The translations under genes were made by a program, and so were the position numbers. This document shows, piece after piece, positions 53,779 through 63,784 of a DNA stretch of 64,000 nt. Positions within the stretch are counted from its first letter, which is position 1. The number at the start of each line of letters is the position of its first letter. The DNA is taken from contig NZ_JAHQCS010000154.1 in NCBI RefSeq assembly GCF_019042215.1, positions 1 to 64,000 of the forward strand. The letters are read 5' to 3'. A model generated the notes under the pieces. The model had not been told where the DNA came from. It saw nothing but the letters and a program-made list of their open reading frames with translations, and searched no databases. The DNA comes from Evansella tamaricis. GTDB taxonomy: Bacteria > Bacillota > Bacilli > Bacillales > Salisediminibacteriaceae.

Positions 53779-54095
53779 CGTCTCACTTGTTAATCTTTTT
53801 GTTATGAACTTCACAAAATATTGCGTTTTCTATTTTCACACATCTTTCTTAACTCCCACACATCTTTCTTACTTTCCACATACCTTACATTTTTCCACAC
53901 ACACCTTCCACACCTTCCCGTCTATAATCTTAATTCCCTTATTGTCCAATATCTCGTTACTATGTTCTTCCTCAATCTCCCCCTTGGTTAATTTATCTCC
54001 TCTTCTCCCTGATATGTTCCCCCTCTTTACTGCTCCTCCGTCGAATATTTATCTCCTTCTGAACTTTTCATTTAATTTTCACCACCAGCCCTTGA
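53779..54095. other. Pyrimidine-rich intergenic tract
   Basis: 317 bp with very strong C/T bias on the + strand. A 15-bp direct repeat CACACATCTTTCTTA occurs at 53837 and 53857. An open frame runs through it but has the low-complexity Phe/Leu/Ser/Pro composition of pyrimidine DNA and no start site, so I reject it. It includes the region just upstream of the reconstructed NERD gene. Confidence 0.5.
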
Positions 54096-54740
54096 TCATT
54101 TTATCTTCTTACTTTCTGTAGTTTCACATAATTCTTTCACACCAAGCCCTTGGAACACCTTGCGCAATTTTTCGAGCTGTGTCGTTTCTAAAACATAAAT
54201 TTCCTTGGGCATTGTTACTGTCTCCCTTTTCCCAGTGACAAAGGTTACTTTGCTATACTCAGATGCACCCTCAAACATTCCATAAATATGGTCTCCCATC
54301 CTAACTTTATCGATCTTCACTGCCTCAATAGTGGACCAGTTATAAAACTTCTCATCTAGGTAAAAGCCACCTTCCACAACAAAAAAGCTCGGTATTTTTG
54401 AATAAACCGAAATAAACATTACTGGGTAAATAAAAAAGAATAGTGCGTTAAACAAGTTTAAGGATTCGTGATAACGAAACGCTACCAAAAGACCTAAAGT
54501 GATAAATAGCATTACTCCATACGAAAGCCTCCTGATGTTTTTCCAGTTCTTAGAACAAAATGTCATGCCTTCTAATTTACCTAATGGAGTGCGCATTCCT
54601 TTTGTATCATCAGCGACAGTTGGATAAATGGCGTTACTAGCCATACGAATTACTTTCTTGGACCGAAAGTATTTTTTACCTAACCAAAAAACAGAGATAC
54701 TATATATCGCAAGAATAAACAAAAGATAGTCCAATTCCAT
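54096..54740 (-). CDS. Membrane protein of unknown function
   Basis: 214 residues. Membrane segments at about 5-22, 73-92 and 98-117; the C-terminal 100 residues are cytoplasmic and beta-rich (GGFYLDEKFYNWSTIEAVKI, then DHIYGMFEGASEYSKVTFVT), like a PH-type domain in bacterial membrane proteins. No family named. A TTG two codons before the ATG is also possible; AGGAAGGG serves either. Confidence 0.6.
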   Translation of the reverse strand: MELDYLLFILAIYSISVFWLGKKYFRSKKVIRMASNAIYPTVADDTKGMRTPLGKLEGMTFCSKNWKNIRRLSYGVMLFITLGLLVAFRYHESLNLFNALFFFIYPVMFISVYSKIPSFFVVEGGFYLDEKFYNWSTIEAVKIDKVRMGDHIYGMFEGASEYSKVTFVTGKRETVTMPKEIYVLETTQLEKLRKVFQGLGVKELCETTESKKIK

Positions 54741-54774
54741 CTTCAAACTTCCCTTCCTCTCGTTACGTTGTAAA

Positions 54775-55356
54775 TTATATTTTTGAATACGTCATGACAA
54801 AATGAAGGACCGTCTCTGAATTAGTTGGATTACTATACGTATGTCTCTGGTCCCCTCGAAACTTAATCGCATCATACTCATGGAGATGATAAATCGCTTC
54901 CTGTATTTTTAATATTAGCTCCCCTTTCATCACCGTCACATATTCCACCACTCCAGGTTGATGGGGGTCAGGGGAATATTCACTATTTGGTTTTAAAAAA
55001 GCCCTGTGGATTTCAGACGATCCGTAGTTCGTTGAATCGAATATGGGTTCTAACGAACAGGCCCCATTCGCACTCAACACTTTATTCCCTTTATTCTTTC
55101 TGGAAACCACTACATCTTGGTGTTCCGTCACTAATACAGAAATGGGAATCGTTAATCCATTTGCTATCTTCCAAATAACCGTCAAGGATGGATTTGCTTC
55201 CCCCCTTTCAATTTTTCCTAAAGTTAATTTGCTCACCTCTGTGATCTCCGCCAATTCTTGTAAACTTAAACCTCGCTCTTGACGTATTCGTCTCAGTGTC
55301 TCTCCTACCTGTTTAGCAAGCTTTTCAGCATCATGTAATGAATTGGAATCCTCCAT
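54775..55356 (-). CDS. XRE-family regulator with C-terminal cupin
   Basis: 193 residues. Helix-turn-helix (about 15-70): LRRIRQERGLSLQELAEITE, then KLTLGKIERGEANPSLTVIW. Cupin barrel (about 115-190): PHQPGVVEYVTVMKGELILK and HTYSNPTNSETVLHFVM. Such regulators often control a neighbouring exporter or catabolic gene through a small ligand held by the cupin. It diverges from the transporter at 55554. Confidence 0.92.
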   Translation of the reverse strand: MEDSNSLHDAEKLAKQVGETLRRIRQERGLSLQELAEITEVSKLTLGKIERGEANPSLTVIWKIANGLTIPISVLVTEHQDVVVSRKNKGNKVLSANGACSLEPIFDSTNYGSSEIHRAFLKPNSEYSPDPHQPGVVEYVTVMKGELILKIQEAIYHLHEYDAIKFRGDQRHTYSNPTNSETVLHFVMTYSKI

Positions 55357-55398
55357 TATGCACTACCCCTTATTTGTTTCTATTCATCGCCTGAAAAA

Positions 55399-55434
55399 TA
55401 TAGTATAATTATCCGAAAGTTAAGTATAGTATAA
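55399..55434. promoter_or_regulatory. Direct repeats in the regulator/transporter intergenic region
   Basis: TATAGTATAA occurs at 55399-55408 and 55425-55434 (26 bp apart, nearly the same helix face if 2.5 turns). They lie between the divergent XRE-cupin and transporter genes and overlap probable promoter sequence. A second symmetric site, GTTCAACGAAC, lies near 55529. Either could be the operator. Confidence 0.4.
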
Positions 55435-55553
55435 CAAATTCCATTAACAAATAGGAGTAATAACGTCAAAACATTGTATCTTATCAGCGAAAAGTTTTTT
55501 CTAGTCAATAAACGTTTAAATGATTCGTTCAACGAACAAGAGGTGGGAATTAC

Positions 55554-56525
55554 ATGAAAGAAATCGCGATTGGCATAATAGCATCCATGTTTTTTGCTGT
55601 TACATTTATTTTAAATCGCTCCATGGATTTAAGTGGGGGAAGTTGGTTGTGGAGTTCGTCTTTGCGATTCTTCTTCATGCTCCCTATGTTATTTCTCATT
55701 GTCATATTAAAAAACAACTTTAAACAAGTCATTCATGAAATAAAGAGCAATCCAATACAATGGATCCTTTGGAGCACGGTGGGATTTGGATTGTTTTATG
55801 CCCCGTTAACTTACGCCGCTTCCTATGGACCAGGTTGGTTAATCGCAGGAACGTGGCAATTAACAATTGTTGCTGGTGTATTATTAAGTCCCCTCTTTTT
55901 TCAGACGTCACCTTCAGATATTGGGTCTATTAAAATTAGACAGAAAATACCGCTAAAAGCGCTATTTATTTCATTGCTCATCTTAACAGGTGCGATCATC
56001 ATACAATGGCAACACGCTGATGGTTTCACCCTCAACATGCTTTTGGTAGGCGTTCTTCCTGTTGTCATTGCAGCATTTGCTTATCCGTTAGGAAACCGTA
56101 AAATGATGGAAGTCTCCGGTGGAAGATTGGATACATTTCAACGTGTTTTTGGGATGACGTTAGTAAGCATCCCCTTTTGGTTTGTTATAAGTGTCTATGG
56201 ATTCCTTTCTGTCGGGCCACCTTCTTCTGATCAACTCCTTCAGACATTGATTGTTGCCATCTCATCTGGGGTAATTGCGACTACATTATTTTTTATCGCA
56301 ACAGATAGAGCGCGCAAGGATCAAGGGAAATTAGCAGCGGTAGAGGCAACCCAGTCCACTGCTATCTTATTCGTCATCATCGGAGAAGTATGGTTACTAT
56401 CCAGTCCTTTCCCAAGTGGTTACGCCTTACTCGGGATATTTATTATTATTTTTGGGATGCTAACGCACAGCTATTTTTCCAAACATGGTAATCAGAAATC
56501 GTTCTCTAAAAAAGAGGCTAGTTAA
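55554..56525 (+). CDS. EmrE/EamA-type multidrug efflux transporter
   Basis: 323 residues with ten membrane helices in the drug/metabolite transporter pattern. LAAVEATQSTAILFVIIGEV and GLFYAPLTYAASYGPGWLIA are typical of the Bacillus efflux protein group (multidrug resistance efflux transporter family). GAGGTGGG precedes the ATG. Probably regulated by the divergent XRE-cupin gene. Substrate unknown. Confidence 0.88.
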   Translation: MKEIAIGIIASMFFAVTFILNRSMDLSGGSWLWSSSLRFFFMLPMLFLIVILKNNFKQVIHEIKSNPIQWILWSTVGFGLFYAPLTYAASYGPGWLIAGTWQLTIVAGVLLSPLFFQTSPSDIGSIKIRQKIPLKALFISLLILTGAIIIQWQHADGFTLNMLLVGVLPVVIAAFAYPLGNRKMMEVSGGRLDTFQRVFGMTLVSIPFWFVISVYGFLSVGPPSSDQLLQTLIVAISSGVIATTLFFIATDRARKDQGKLAAVEATQSTAILFVIIGEVWLLSSPFPSGYALLGIFIIIFGMLTHSYFSKHGNQKSFSKKEAS

Positions 56526-56630
56526 GCAGAAGTTTTTTCAAACAACACATCTCTTGATTTCCCTTTCATTACATGGTTTTTCCCTAGTTGGAAATACTGA
56601 TTATGTATATTCATTTAGGAGGGAATCCGA

Positions 56631-56909
56631 ATGTCAAATGATCAATTCAATCCACGTGTAGACTCTAAGGTTCAGGATAAGATGGAAGAGATCTGGCGAG
56701 TAACTTGTGGTTCATGGGAAAACTGCAGTACTAGTAATATTCAGCATTTTTTATCGCAATGTGAAGAGAAAAGTATTGATCCTCAATTTTGTATGAACTG
56801 GATTCAACAACATAGTGATAAAATTCCTGACTGGCCCCTTGTCTCTGATATGACAAGGGAGTGGGTCATTGAACATACATCCTCAGCCGTGGATCAGGAT
56901 CGTATATAA
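56631..56909 (+). CDS. Small protein of unknown function
   Basis: 92 residues, acidic, no membrane segment, four cysteines (VTCGSWENC, FLSQCEEKS, DPQFCMNWI) and four tryptophans. Strong AGGAGGG site and a following terminator mark a real monocistronic gene. No family recognised. Confidence 0.75.
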   Translation: MSNDQFNPRVDSKVQDKMEEIWRVTCGSWENCSTSNIQHFLSQCEEKSIDPQFCMNWIQQHSDKIPDWPLVSDMTREWVIEHTSSAVDQDRI

Positions 56910-56924
56910 ACTTGTTTTTTACAA

Positions 56925-56972
56925 GGCTGCCCCAACAGGTCAAAGAAGGACCTGTTTATGGGGGCGCCTTTT
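56925..56972 (+). terminator. Rho-independent terminator
   Basis: Two-tier stem: GGCTGCCCC with GGGGGCGCC (one bulged T) and, inside, CAGGTC with GACCTG; TTTT follows. Confidence 0.85.
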
Positions 56973-57171
56973 AGGTTTATCTAGGTTTTAGGGACAACTA
57001 TTTTCTTCCATTCCATTGAGATAAAAGTTATTCTTGTTCGATTTTGCAACCGCATCCCCTAAATTTCCATTTTTTTTTGAATAATACTACTTGATTTCTC
57101 CGTCAGTAAAGCAGGAAAAATTGTTTATTAAGACGAAGTATTATATATCGCTATAACGGAGAGTGGCATAA

Positions 57172-58470
57172 ATGGAAAATTTATACATTAACATTTCTAT
57201 TCTGTTGGTAAGTGTTCTTGCTTACCAAATTTTTGTGAACATACATAAGACCGTTAAAAGGTACAGTACTCTTGTTTTAATCATCTTGTCAGCAGTAGCC
57301 ATTTCTTTATGCATGAGTTTCCCCATATACGATTACCATGGTCATGCTTTCGATCTCCGATTTCTTCCCCTTCTTATCGGGGTCATTTATGGGGGAAAAC
57401 GTGTCGTCTTCGTGTTAGTCATATATTCACTTATAAATCGCTTTCTTATAGGTGGGGATGGGTTTTACGTTCACTTCCTCACTTTACTTAGCATGAGTTT
57501 ATTTATGTTTACGTTGTTCATTCCTATTTTCCAGTCCCTTTCTATAAAAATGAAATTGTTATCTTCTGTCCTGATGACGTTTATTTATTTATCTGTGGAA
57601 TTGTTAATATGTCATATCATGTTTGGTACTTTGGCCAGATTAGATCTCAGTATTATTGCGATTAATATTTCAACCGCCATGCTCCTAACTGGTCTCCTCG
57701 TATATTTAATGGAATATTTAAAAAGGGCAAACGAACTAATGGAAAACGATCATATTCATGACAAGTTTAAAGGATTAAGCGAAATGGCTTCTTCCATCTC
57801 CCATGAGGTAAGAAACCCCTTAACGGTTACAAAGGGATTTATTCAGCTTGTCATAAATGATCCTTCTTTAGACAACAACAAAGAGAAGAGAAACTCCCAC
57901 TTGGGATTGGCATTGGAGGAACTTGAACGGGCTGAAGCCATCATTACAGACTACCTAACTTATGCGAAACCATATGAGAATGTAAAATTGCAGACCGTTA
58001 ACGTTATTGAGGAATTAATTGAAATCAAGAACATCATAGCGCCATTAGCAAAAATACATCATGTTCAAGTACAGTTTAAATATGATGCTAATTCCGATAG
58101 TTTTATAAAGATCGATAAGAAGAAGTTCCATCAAATACTAATAAACCTTATGAATAATGGAATTGAGGCCATGCCGTTAGGTGGAATATTACGAATAGTT
58201 GTTATTTCAAAAAAACAAGATGTTTTAATTCAAATTTCCGATAATGGTGTAGGAATGACAGAAGAAGAAGTGGCACGATTAGGAACCCCATTCCTCTCCA
58301 CAAAGGAAAAAGGGACAGGACTAGGAACAATGGTTGCATATCAACTCTTAGCCGCCCTTCGTGGGAAGATTACTGTAACTAGTAGAAAAGGACATGGGAC
58401 AACTTTTTTCCTCACTTTCAAACGTGTCTTTCCTAAAATAACAGAACTTCCAGAGCAAAGGATCCATTAA
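57172..58470 (+). CDS. KinB-like membrane sensor histidine kinase
   Basis: 432 residues. Six membrane segments (1-180) resembling the 5TM-LYT receptor of KinB and LytS (RFLPLLIGVIYGGKRVVFVL). The dimerisation helix has MASSISHEVRNPLTVTKGFI (His211), and the kinase domain has NLMNNGIEAM, ISDNGVGMTEEEV and the nucleotide lid GTGLGTMVAYQ. Orphan: no response regulator beside it, as for sporulation kinases that feed Spo0F, which is a reasonable inference. Confidence 0.9.
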   Translation: MENLYINISILLVSVLAYQIFVNIHKTVKRYSTLVLIILSAVAISLCMSFPIYDYHGHAFDLRFLPLLIGVIYGGKRVVFVLVIYSLINRFLIGGDGFYVHFLTLLSMSLFMFTLFIPIFQSLSIKMKLLSSVLMTFIYLSVELLICHIMFGTLARLDLSIIAINISTAMLLTGLLVYLMEYLKRANELMENDHIHDKFKGLSEMASSISHEVRNPLTVTKGFIQLVINDPSLDNNKEKRNSHLGLALEELERAEAIITDYLTYAKPYENVKLQTVNVIEELIEIKNIIAPLAKIHHVQVQFKYDANSDSFIKIDKKKFHQILINLMNNGIEAMPLGGILRIVVISKKQDVLIQISDNGVGMTEEEVARLGTPFLSTKEKGTGLGTMVAYQLLAALRGKITVTSRKGHGTTFFLTFKRVFPKITELPEQRIH

Positions 58471-59921
58471 CTGTCTAGAATAAGGGAGATGATTTGATCC
58501 TCCACGTCCTTCGCACTATTCTCCACAGGGAGATGATTTAACATGACAGAAAATATGATTTTCTCCCCACCTTTCATCTCTGCGTAGCCTGCAATCGAGC
58601 TTACACCAGTTAATGACCCAGTTTTTGCAATCACTTTCCCCTTTAATCCCTTTTCTTTCAATCTGTTCCTCAACGTTCCTCCGACCCTTTTCTCAGCTAT
58701 TCCTGCGACCGGTAAGGAGTTATAAAACATTGGGAACCAAGATTCCCCTTGAGCAAGATATAATAAATTCGTTACTTCATTTGGCGGGACCAAATTCAGA
58801 TGGGAAATGCCCGATCCGTCCCTAATGGTCATCGTTTCTGTATTTACACCAAGCTCCTTTAATTCCTTTTCCATGACTGGTAAACCAACTAACCAGCTCC
58901 CATCACCTGAAAGTTGCTTCCCCATTTCTTTCACTAATATTTCTCCGTAGCTATTGATACTATATTTCATAAATGGGATGATCATTTCTCGTAATGGAAT
59001 AGATGATTTGGAAAACATTTTATCTGCACTCTTTGGCGTTTTTCCTTTTCTCACTTCACCAGCAACTATGATTTTATTTTCTTTTAGTAACTTTAACAAA
59101 CTCTCTGATACGATATCTGTGGGATCCCATACGGGAAGAATATCCGAGATTTTCTCTCTATCTCTAGAGATCTGGCCGCTAATCCTAATCTTATTTGTTC
59201 CATGAAGACGCTCTATCATTATATCTTTTGTCATATTGGCATTATCAACTGTTTCTGTTTCGTTAGTTACTGAAATCATATCCCCACCTAGAGGAACGGT
59301 TACCTTTCCTTTTTCGCCTGTACGATCCCCAGGCTCTATCTCAATGACTACACACCCAGGATCAAATTCACCTGTTGGCGTTAAAGATAACGCAGATATC
59401 GCGGCGCCATAATCATATGTCTCATCACTCCATGGTAAATCTACGGGATAGCGTACAGAATCATACCAAGTATCATCCACGATAACATCTCCACGGATAA
59501 AAGAAATACCACTCCCCTTCACTTCTTTTACAAGCTGATTCAAGTCTTCCATCGTTAAGGTTGGATCTCCTTTCCCTTTTAAATATAAATTCCCATTTAA
59601 CACCTTCCACAATAGATTCCCGTCTCTCCAAATCTCCGTCTTAAAAGAATGGTTCTCCCCAAGTGTCGAAAGAGCAACTGCTGCTGTAAATAATTTTAAA
59701 TTAGAAGCTGGTTGCAACCGGACATCTCCGGAATGCTCAAAGAGAAGCTCTCCATTAGATGCCGAGCGAACACTGATCCCTATGATCGCACCTTGTAACG
59801 ACTCCTCTTTCTCTAATAATGGTGTCAGCTTGACCTGAATCGAATCCCCATAAGCAAAGGCGACATTAGCGTGGGAAAGGAGGCAAAGAATAATTATGGT
59901 AAGATTTATTAAATATTTCAA
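58467..59921 (-). CDS. D-alanyl-D-alanine carboxypeptidase, PBP4/DacC-like (S13)
   Basis: 484 residues. Signal peptide (1-23) then the S13 layout: SxxK SNLK (Ser73-Lys76), SxN in MKYSINSYGEIL, and KTG in VIAKTGSLTG. A long insert (about 95-290) follows the first motif as usual for S13. Trims peptidoglycan outside the membrane. Start is TTG, with AAGGGG 10 nt upstream. It converges with the KinB-like gene, and the two stop codons overlap within TTAA. Confidence 0.93.
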   Translation of the reverse strand: MKYLINLTIIILCLLSHANVAFAYGDSIQVKLTPLLEKEESLQGAIIGISVRSASNGELLFEHSGDVRLQPASNLKLFTAAVALSTLGENHSFKTEIWRDGNLLWKVLNGNLYLKGKGDPTLTMEDLNQLVKEVKGSGISFIRGDVIVDDTWYDSVRYPVDLPWSDETYDYGAAISALSLTPTGEFDPGCVVIEIEPGDRTGEKGKVTVPLGGDMISVTNETETVDNANMTKDIMIERLHGTNKIRISGQISRDREKISDILPVWDPTDIVSESLLKLLKENKIIVAGEVRKGKTPKSADKMFSKSSIPLREMIIPFMKYSINSYGEILVKEMGKQLSGDGSWLVGLPVMEKELKELGVNTETMTIRDGSGISHLNLVPPNEVTNLLYLAQGESWFPMFYNSLPVAGIAEKRVGGTLRNRLKEKGLKGKVIAKTGSLTGVSSIAGYAEMKGGEKIIFSVMLNHLPVENSAKDVEDQIISLILDS

Positions 59922-60172
59922 AATACGTATACCCCTTTTTTGCTCAACATTTCATAGCACTTTTATCATTCCACCGTTGGGATATTGTATAATTTTTTTC
60001 TCAGCTAATTTACACATTGCAACTTAACGAGGCCGCAAACCGTCATTACCTAAAAGCAATTATTTTTTTTAGATTCTTGACTAAGCTACAGAAGAAGCTT
60101 TTCCACTTGTAAACAAGGTTCTAAAACATCATTAAAACAGTCTTATCATTCTAAAAAGAAAGGAGAATGTTT

Positions 60173-62704
60173 ATGGATGAATTTAAATACCACCTTAAGG
60201 AACTTAGCAACAAACAGGCGAATATAACAAAGGACTTAGATGCACTACTTAAAGAATACGATTCTCATGACTTCCTTCGAGAAAACCAAGAGCTCCGTCA
60301 AAAATACGAAGAACATAAAAGAGTCATCCATCAGCTGAAAGAAAAACAAAATATATTAGAATCAGAAAATGGAAAACTCCGTTATGCTCTACAAGAACAA
60401 ATTATTGATGAAAAGTTAAACATATTAAAAGTATCAAAGGAAAAATTAAACACGTATTTTTCCAATGTAAACAATTCTCATCAGAACCAACTTGAACAAT
60501 GGGAGGAAGATAGTCGAAGAAAGATCTCCCGTTTAAAAGATACCGCAAATAAAAAGTTACACGAAGACAAACAGGAATTGAACTATCAACTCACACAAAT
60601 TAGTGAGAACTTAAATGAAAAAATCCGTGCCCACGAGGAAGAACAGGCACTCCGAGAAAGGGAACTCCTCTCTGCAATGTCGGAACAATACACAGAGTTT
60701 ACAGAGGAAGAAGTTTCCGAAGATGTTATCCAAAAACGAATCAAACAAAACCAAATGGAGATGAAAATCGGATTGAACTGGATTAATAAACTTGGAATCC
60801 TCCTCATCATCCTTGGCGTAGGTGCTGCGTTTCGTTATTCCTATGCCAATTGGTTTAATGATTATTTTAAAGGAGCTGCCTTCTTTCTTCTCGGGGTTCT
60901 CATGCTTCTTGCAGGAGAATACTTCTACCGTAAACTAAAACGGACATTTGCATTTGGTCTACTTGGTGGTGGAATCGCCGTACTTTATGGTTCCATATTT
61001 TTCAGCTATTTCCTACTTGAAATCATTGGTTTGTATTCAGCCTTGATTATGTCAGTTTTGGTGACGATAACCGCTGTCGTTTTGTCGATCCGATATCACA
61101 GCAAGACCATTTGTTCCTTTGGTCTAGTGGGAGGATATCTTCCCCTATATTCCTATATACTTGCGTTTGGCCTAGAAGGAACAGCAGTCTATATTGCCAT
61201 GGGTTACTTAATTCTCTTGAACCTTTCTATTTTACTCATTGCATCAGAAAAACATTGGACAGTTGTCCATTACATCAGTTTCCTGTTTAACATTCCATCT
61301 ATGCTGGTACTCATTCTACTTTCTTCTAGCGATTTAATCAGTATGGTGTATTCCTTTTTAACCTTTTTACTCTATCTAGGTATCACGTTAGCATATTCTT
61401 TTAAGCATAAAGTGTCTCTGAAGAACCTGGATGTGGTACTCCTTGCGTTTAATACGTTTATCAGTTGTACAGTCATGTACTTCCTGTTCAATCAGTTATT
61501 ATGGGATGATTACAGGGGACTTCTCGCACTCCTTTTCAGTGTGCTTTACTTTGGATTAGGTCAATTAACTACAAGACTTCTGCCAAAAGAAAAACAAACG
61601 ATCCTACTATTTTACGGAACGGCATTAACATTTACGGTATTAATGATACCTTTCCAATTCGCTATTGAATGGATTGCACTTGGATGGTTAATCGAAGCTG
61701 TTGTAATCATACTATTAGCTAACAGGGCAAAACTTCGGACTTTAGAAAAAGCAGGATGGTTGATTTTCTTTCTCTGTCTTGGAACCTTTTACATGGAGGT
61801 TTATGGATTTTGGGGAGGAGAATGGCCATTATCGCAACATTTCAACAGTAAATACTTTGCAATCATGTTCGGAATGATGCTCTTAACAATGTATTATGTA
61901 AAGAACAGATTAAACGTACAAGAAGTTGTTTTTCTAGGATATCCAAATTTCATTAGGCATTTTAAGTACTTTTCCCTTGTTAATCTTTGGTTTTACCTGG
62001 TGTATAAAGCTCGTTTCTTCTATTATGAATGGGTTCCATCTACCTTTAGTCAATTCTCTTTCTATGAATTAATGATGCTGGCATTTTTAACGATTTCTCT
62101 CGCTTATGGATTAACAAAGGTAAGTGTTCTCTATGACCGGATTGTTAAATACTATTGCTTATTCTTATATGGCTTTGGTACCTTATTAGGGATAGTTGTT
62201 ACAGTAAGTATTTCTACCTTAAACCCCATTTATGGTCAAAATACCATCGTGGAGTATCTCGCTTTAGCGCTATTAATGGCATTCAACATCCTTGTGTTTT
62301 TCAGCGGAAGGGATCTGTTGCTCGCCTTTATACGCCAGCAATTTAAAAATATGGAGTTTTATCCTCTCCTACTGGCAATTTATTTACTTGGTATTATGGC
62401 AGCATTTCTCCATGTCCAATTCCATCTAGGGGATGTAAGTCTCGTCTTTACATCTGCTTACTTACTGCTAGCTATTAGTTACATTTTCTATGGATTTCGG
62501 AAACGGTTTGTTTATATTCGCCGGCTAGGGCTTGGTCTCACCATTCTATGTACTGGAAAGTTAATATTATATGACTTGTCCTTCTTAACAGAAGGAAGTA
62601 AGATTATCGCTTACTTTAGTTTTGGAGTTGCTTTGTTGGGAATTTCTTATATGTACCAGAAGGTCTCTAGTAACCAAGGGGAAGGTACTCAAGTAAGGAT
62701 GTAG
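60173..62704 (+). CDS. DUF2339-family multi-spanning membrane protein
   Basis: 843 residues from the ATG at 60173; AAGGAG is 8 nt upstream, whereas an ATG two codons earlier is too close to it. A cytoplasmic coiled coil (about 5-190) leads into roughly twenty membrane helices (about 205-840). GLNWINKLGILLIILGVGAA and FNDYFKGAAFFLLGVLMLLA are the start of the DUF2339 region. Function unknown; the fold suggests a large membrane scaffold. Confidence 0.85.
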   Translation: MDEFKYHLKELSNKQANITKDLDALLKEYDSHDFLRENQELRQKYEEHKRVIHQLKEKQNILESENGKLRYALQEQIIDEKLNILKVSKEKLNTYFSNVNNSHQNQLEQWEEDSRRKISRLKDTANKKLHEDKQELNYQLTQISENLNEKIRAHEEEQALRERELLSAMSEQYTEFTEEEVSEDVIQKRIKQNQMEMKIGLNWINKLGILLIILGVGAAFRYSYANWFNDYFKGAAFFLLGVLMLLAGEYFYRKLKRTFAFGLLGGGIAVLYGSIFFSYFLLEIIGLYSALIMSVLVTITAVVLSIRYHSKTICSFGLVGGYLPLYSYILAFGLEGTAVYIAMGYLILLNLSILLIASEKHWTVVHYISFLFNIPSMLVLILLSSSDLISMVYSFLTFLLYLGITLAYSFKHKVSLKNLDVVLLAFNTFISCTVMYFLFNQLLWDDYRGLLALLFSVLYFGLGQLTTRLLPKEKQTILLFYGTALTFTVLMIPFQFAIEWIALGWLIEAVVIILLANRAKLRTLEKAGWLIFFLCLGTFYMEVYGFWGGEWPLSQHFNSKYFAIMFGMMLLTMYYVKNRLNVQEVVFLGYPNFIRHFKYFSLVNLWFYLVYKARFFYYEWVPSTFSQFSFYELMMLAFLTISLAYGLTKVSVLYDRIVKYYCLFLYGFGTLLGIVVTVSISTLNPIYGQNTIVEYLALALLMAFNILVFFSGRDLLLAFIRQQFKNMEFYPLLLAIYLLGIMAAFLHVQFHLGDVSLVFTSAYLLLAISYIFYGFRKRFVYIRRLGLGLTILCTGKLILYDLSFLTEGSKIIAYFSFGVALLGISYMYQKVSSNQGEGTQVRM

Positions 62705-62847
62705 TTTTGACTTTTGACTATGAAGAGGGATATTATCACCTTTTCATAGTCATTTTTCTTTGTATGCACAAAATTATCTCCCCTAAAAATGGAACTTATC
62801 TCACCAAAAAAACGTTTAACAAAGAAATATATATATTGGGGTGTATG

Positions 62848-63726
62848 ATGAAAATCCATTCGATTTATAAAAACAAAGAAGGAAAGAAAAAAATACTAGA
62901 TTCTTATGAACAATATCTAGAAACATTTTCTGTAGATTTTGAAAGAATGTACATTTCCACACGCTTTGGAAAAACTCATGTGTTAGTTACTGGACCTAGT
63001 AATGGAAAACCAATTTTCATTTTCCAAGGGGGGAACTGCATCAATCCCATAACCTTATCCTGGTTTTCAGAATTGTTCCAGAATTACCGTATCTATGCTC
63101 CCGATACGCCTGGACACCCTGGTTTCAGTGATGAATTTAGGATGTCTGGTAAAGATGAAAGCTTCGCTTTATGGATTGCTGATTTAATGGAATACTTTCA
63201 AATTGAAAAAAGTTCTTTTATTGGTCCTTCCTATGGTGCTGGCATTATCTTAAGGTTAGCCACTTTTCTCCCTAAGAAAATGGCATGCTCTGTCTTAGTT
63301 TCACCGGCTGGTATCAAAATGGGTTCGAAACTAGATATGATTCGGAAAATCCTTGTTCCGTTATCACTCTTCCATATAACATCAAATGAAAAACACTTAA
63401 AAAAAATCTCTGATGTGATGTCGTTAAACAGTATGAAAAACATTGATCACCAAATCATCTCTGAAATCTTCAAAAGTACAAAATTGGAACAGGATATGCC
63501 AAAATTAACAGATCCTAATGAATTACTAAACTATACTGCACCAACACTCCTGATCGCGGGAGATAACGATATTTTTTTCCCAGAGAAAAACGTAGTAAGT
63601 CGGGCAAAAGAACTCATTCCAAATTCCTTAACATGGAAAACATATGAAATGGGTCACTTCCCTTCTACTGATCATCTGAAACAAATTAATCAAGACATAA
63701 TCGATTTTCTACAAGCACATTATTAA
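62848..63726 (+). CDS. Alpha/beta-hydrolase
   Basis: 293 residues from ATG 62848 (GGGG six nt upstream; the frame opens farther left without a site). Nucleophile in FIGPSYGAG, acid in TLLIAGDNDIFFPE and histidine in YEMGHFPSTDH; the oxyanion loop is FQGGNCINPITLSW. YAPDTPGHPGFSDEF is the classic HG-type region of esterases and peptidases. Substrate unknown. Cap domain is small (about 165-210). Confidence 0.88.
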   Translation: MKIHSIYKNKEGKKKILDSYEQYLETFSVDFERMYISTRFGKTHVLVTGPSNGKPIFIFQGGNCINPITLSWFSELFQNYRIYAPDTPGHPGFSDEFRMSGKDESFALWIADLMEYFQIEKSSFIGPSYGAGIILRLATFLPKKMACSVLVSPAGIKMGSKLDMIRKILVPLSLFHITSNEKHLKKISDVMSLNSMKNIDHQIISEIFKSTKLEQDMPKLTDPNELLNYTAPTLLIAGDNDIFFPEKNVVSRAKELIPNSLTWKTYEMGHFPSTDHLKQINQDIIDFLQAHY

Positions 63727-63784
63727 CTAGCTCTCTATGTGTGACACACGTTTCTATAATAGAGTTTTTAGAAAGACTTTTTAA

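Noticed and set aside
53678-54121. 147-codon + strand frame
   Set aside because: Lies in pyrimidine-rich DNA, Phe/Leu/Ser/His-rich, no start site; overlaps the reversed NERD segment.
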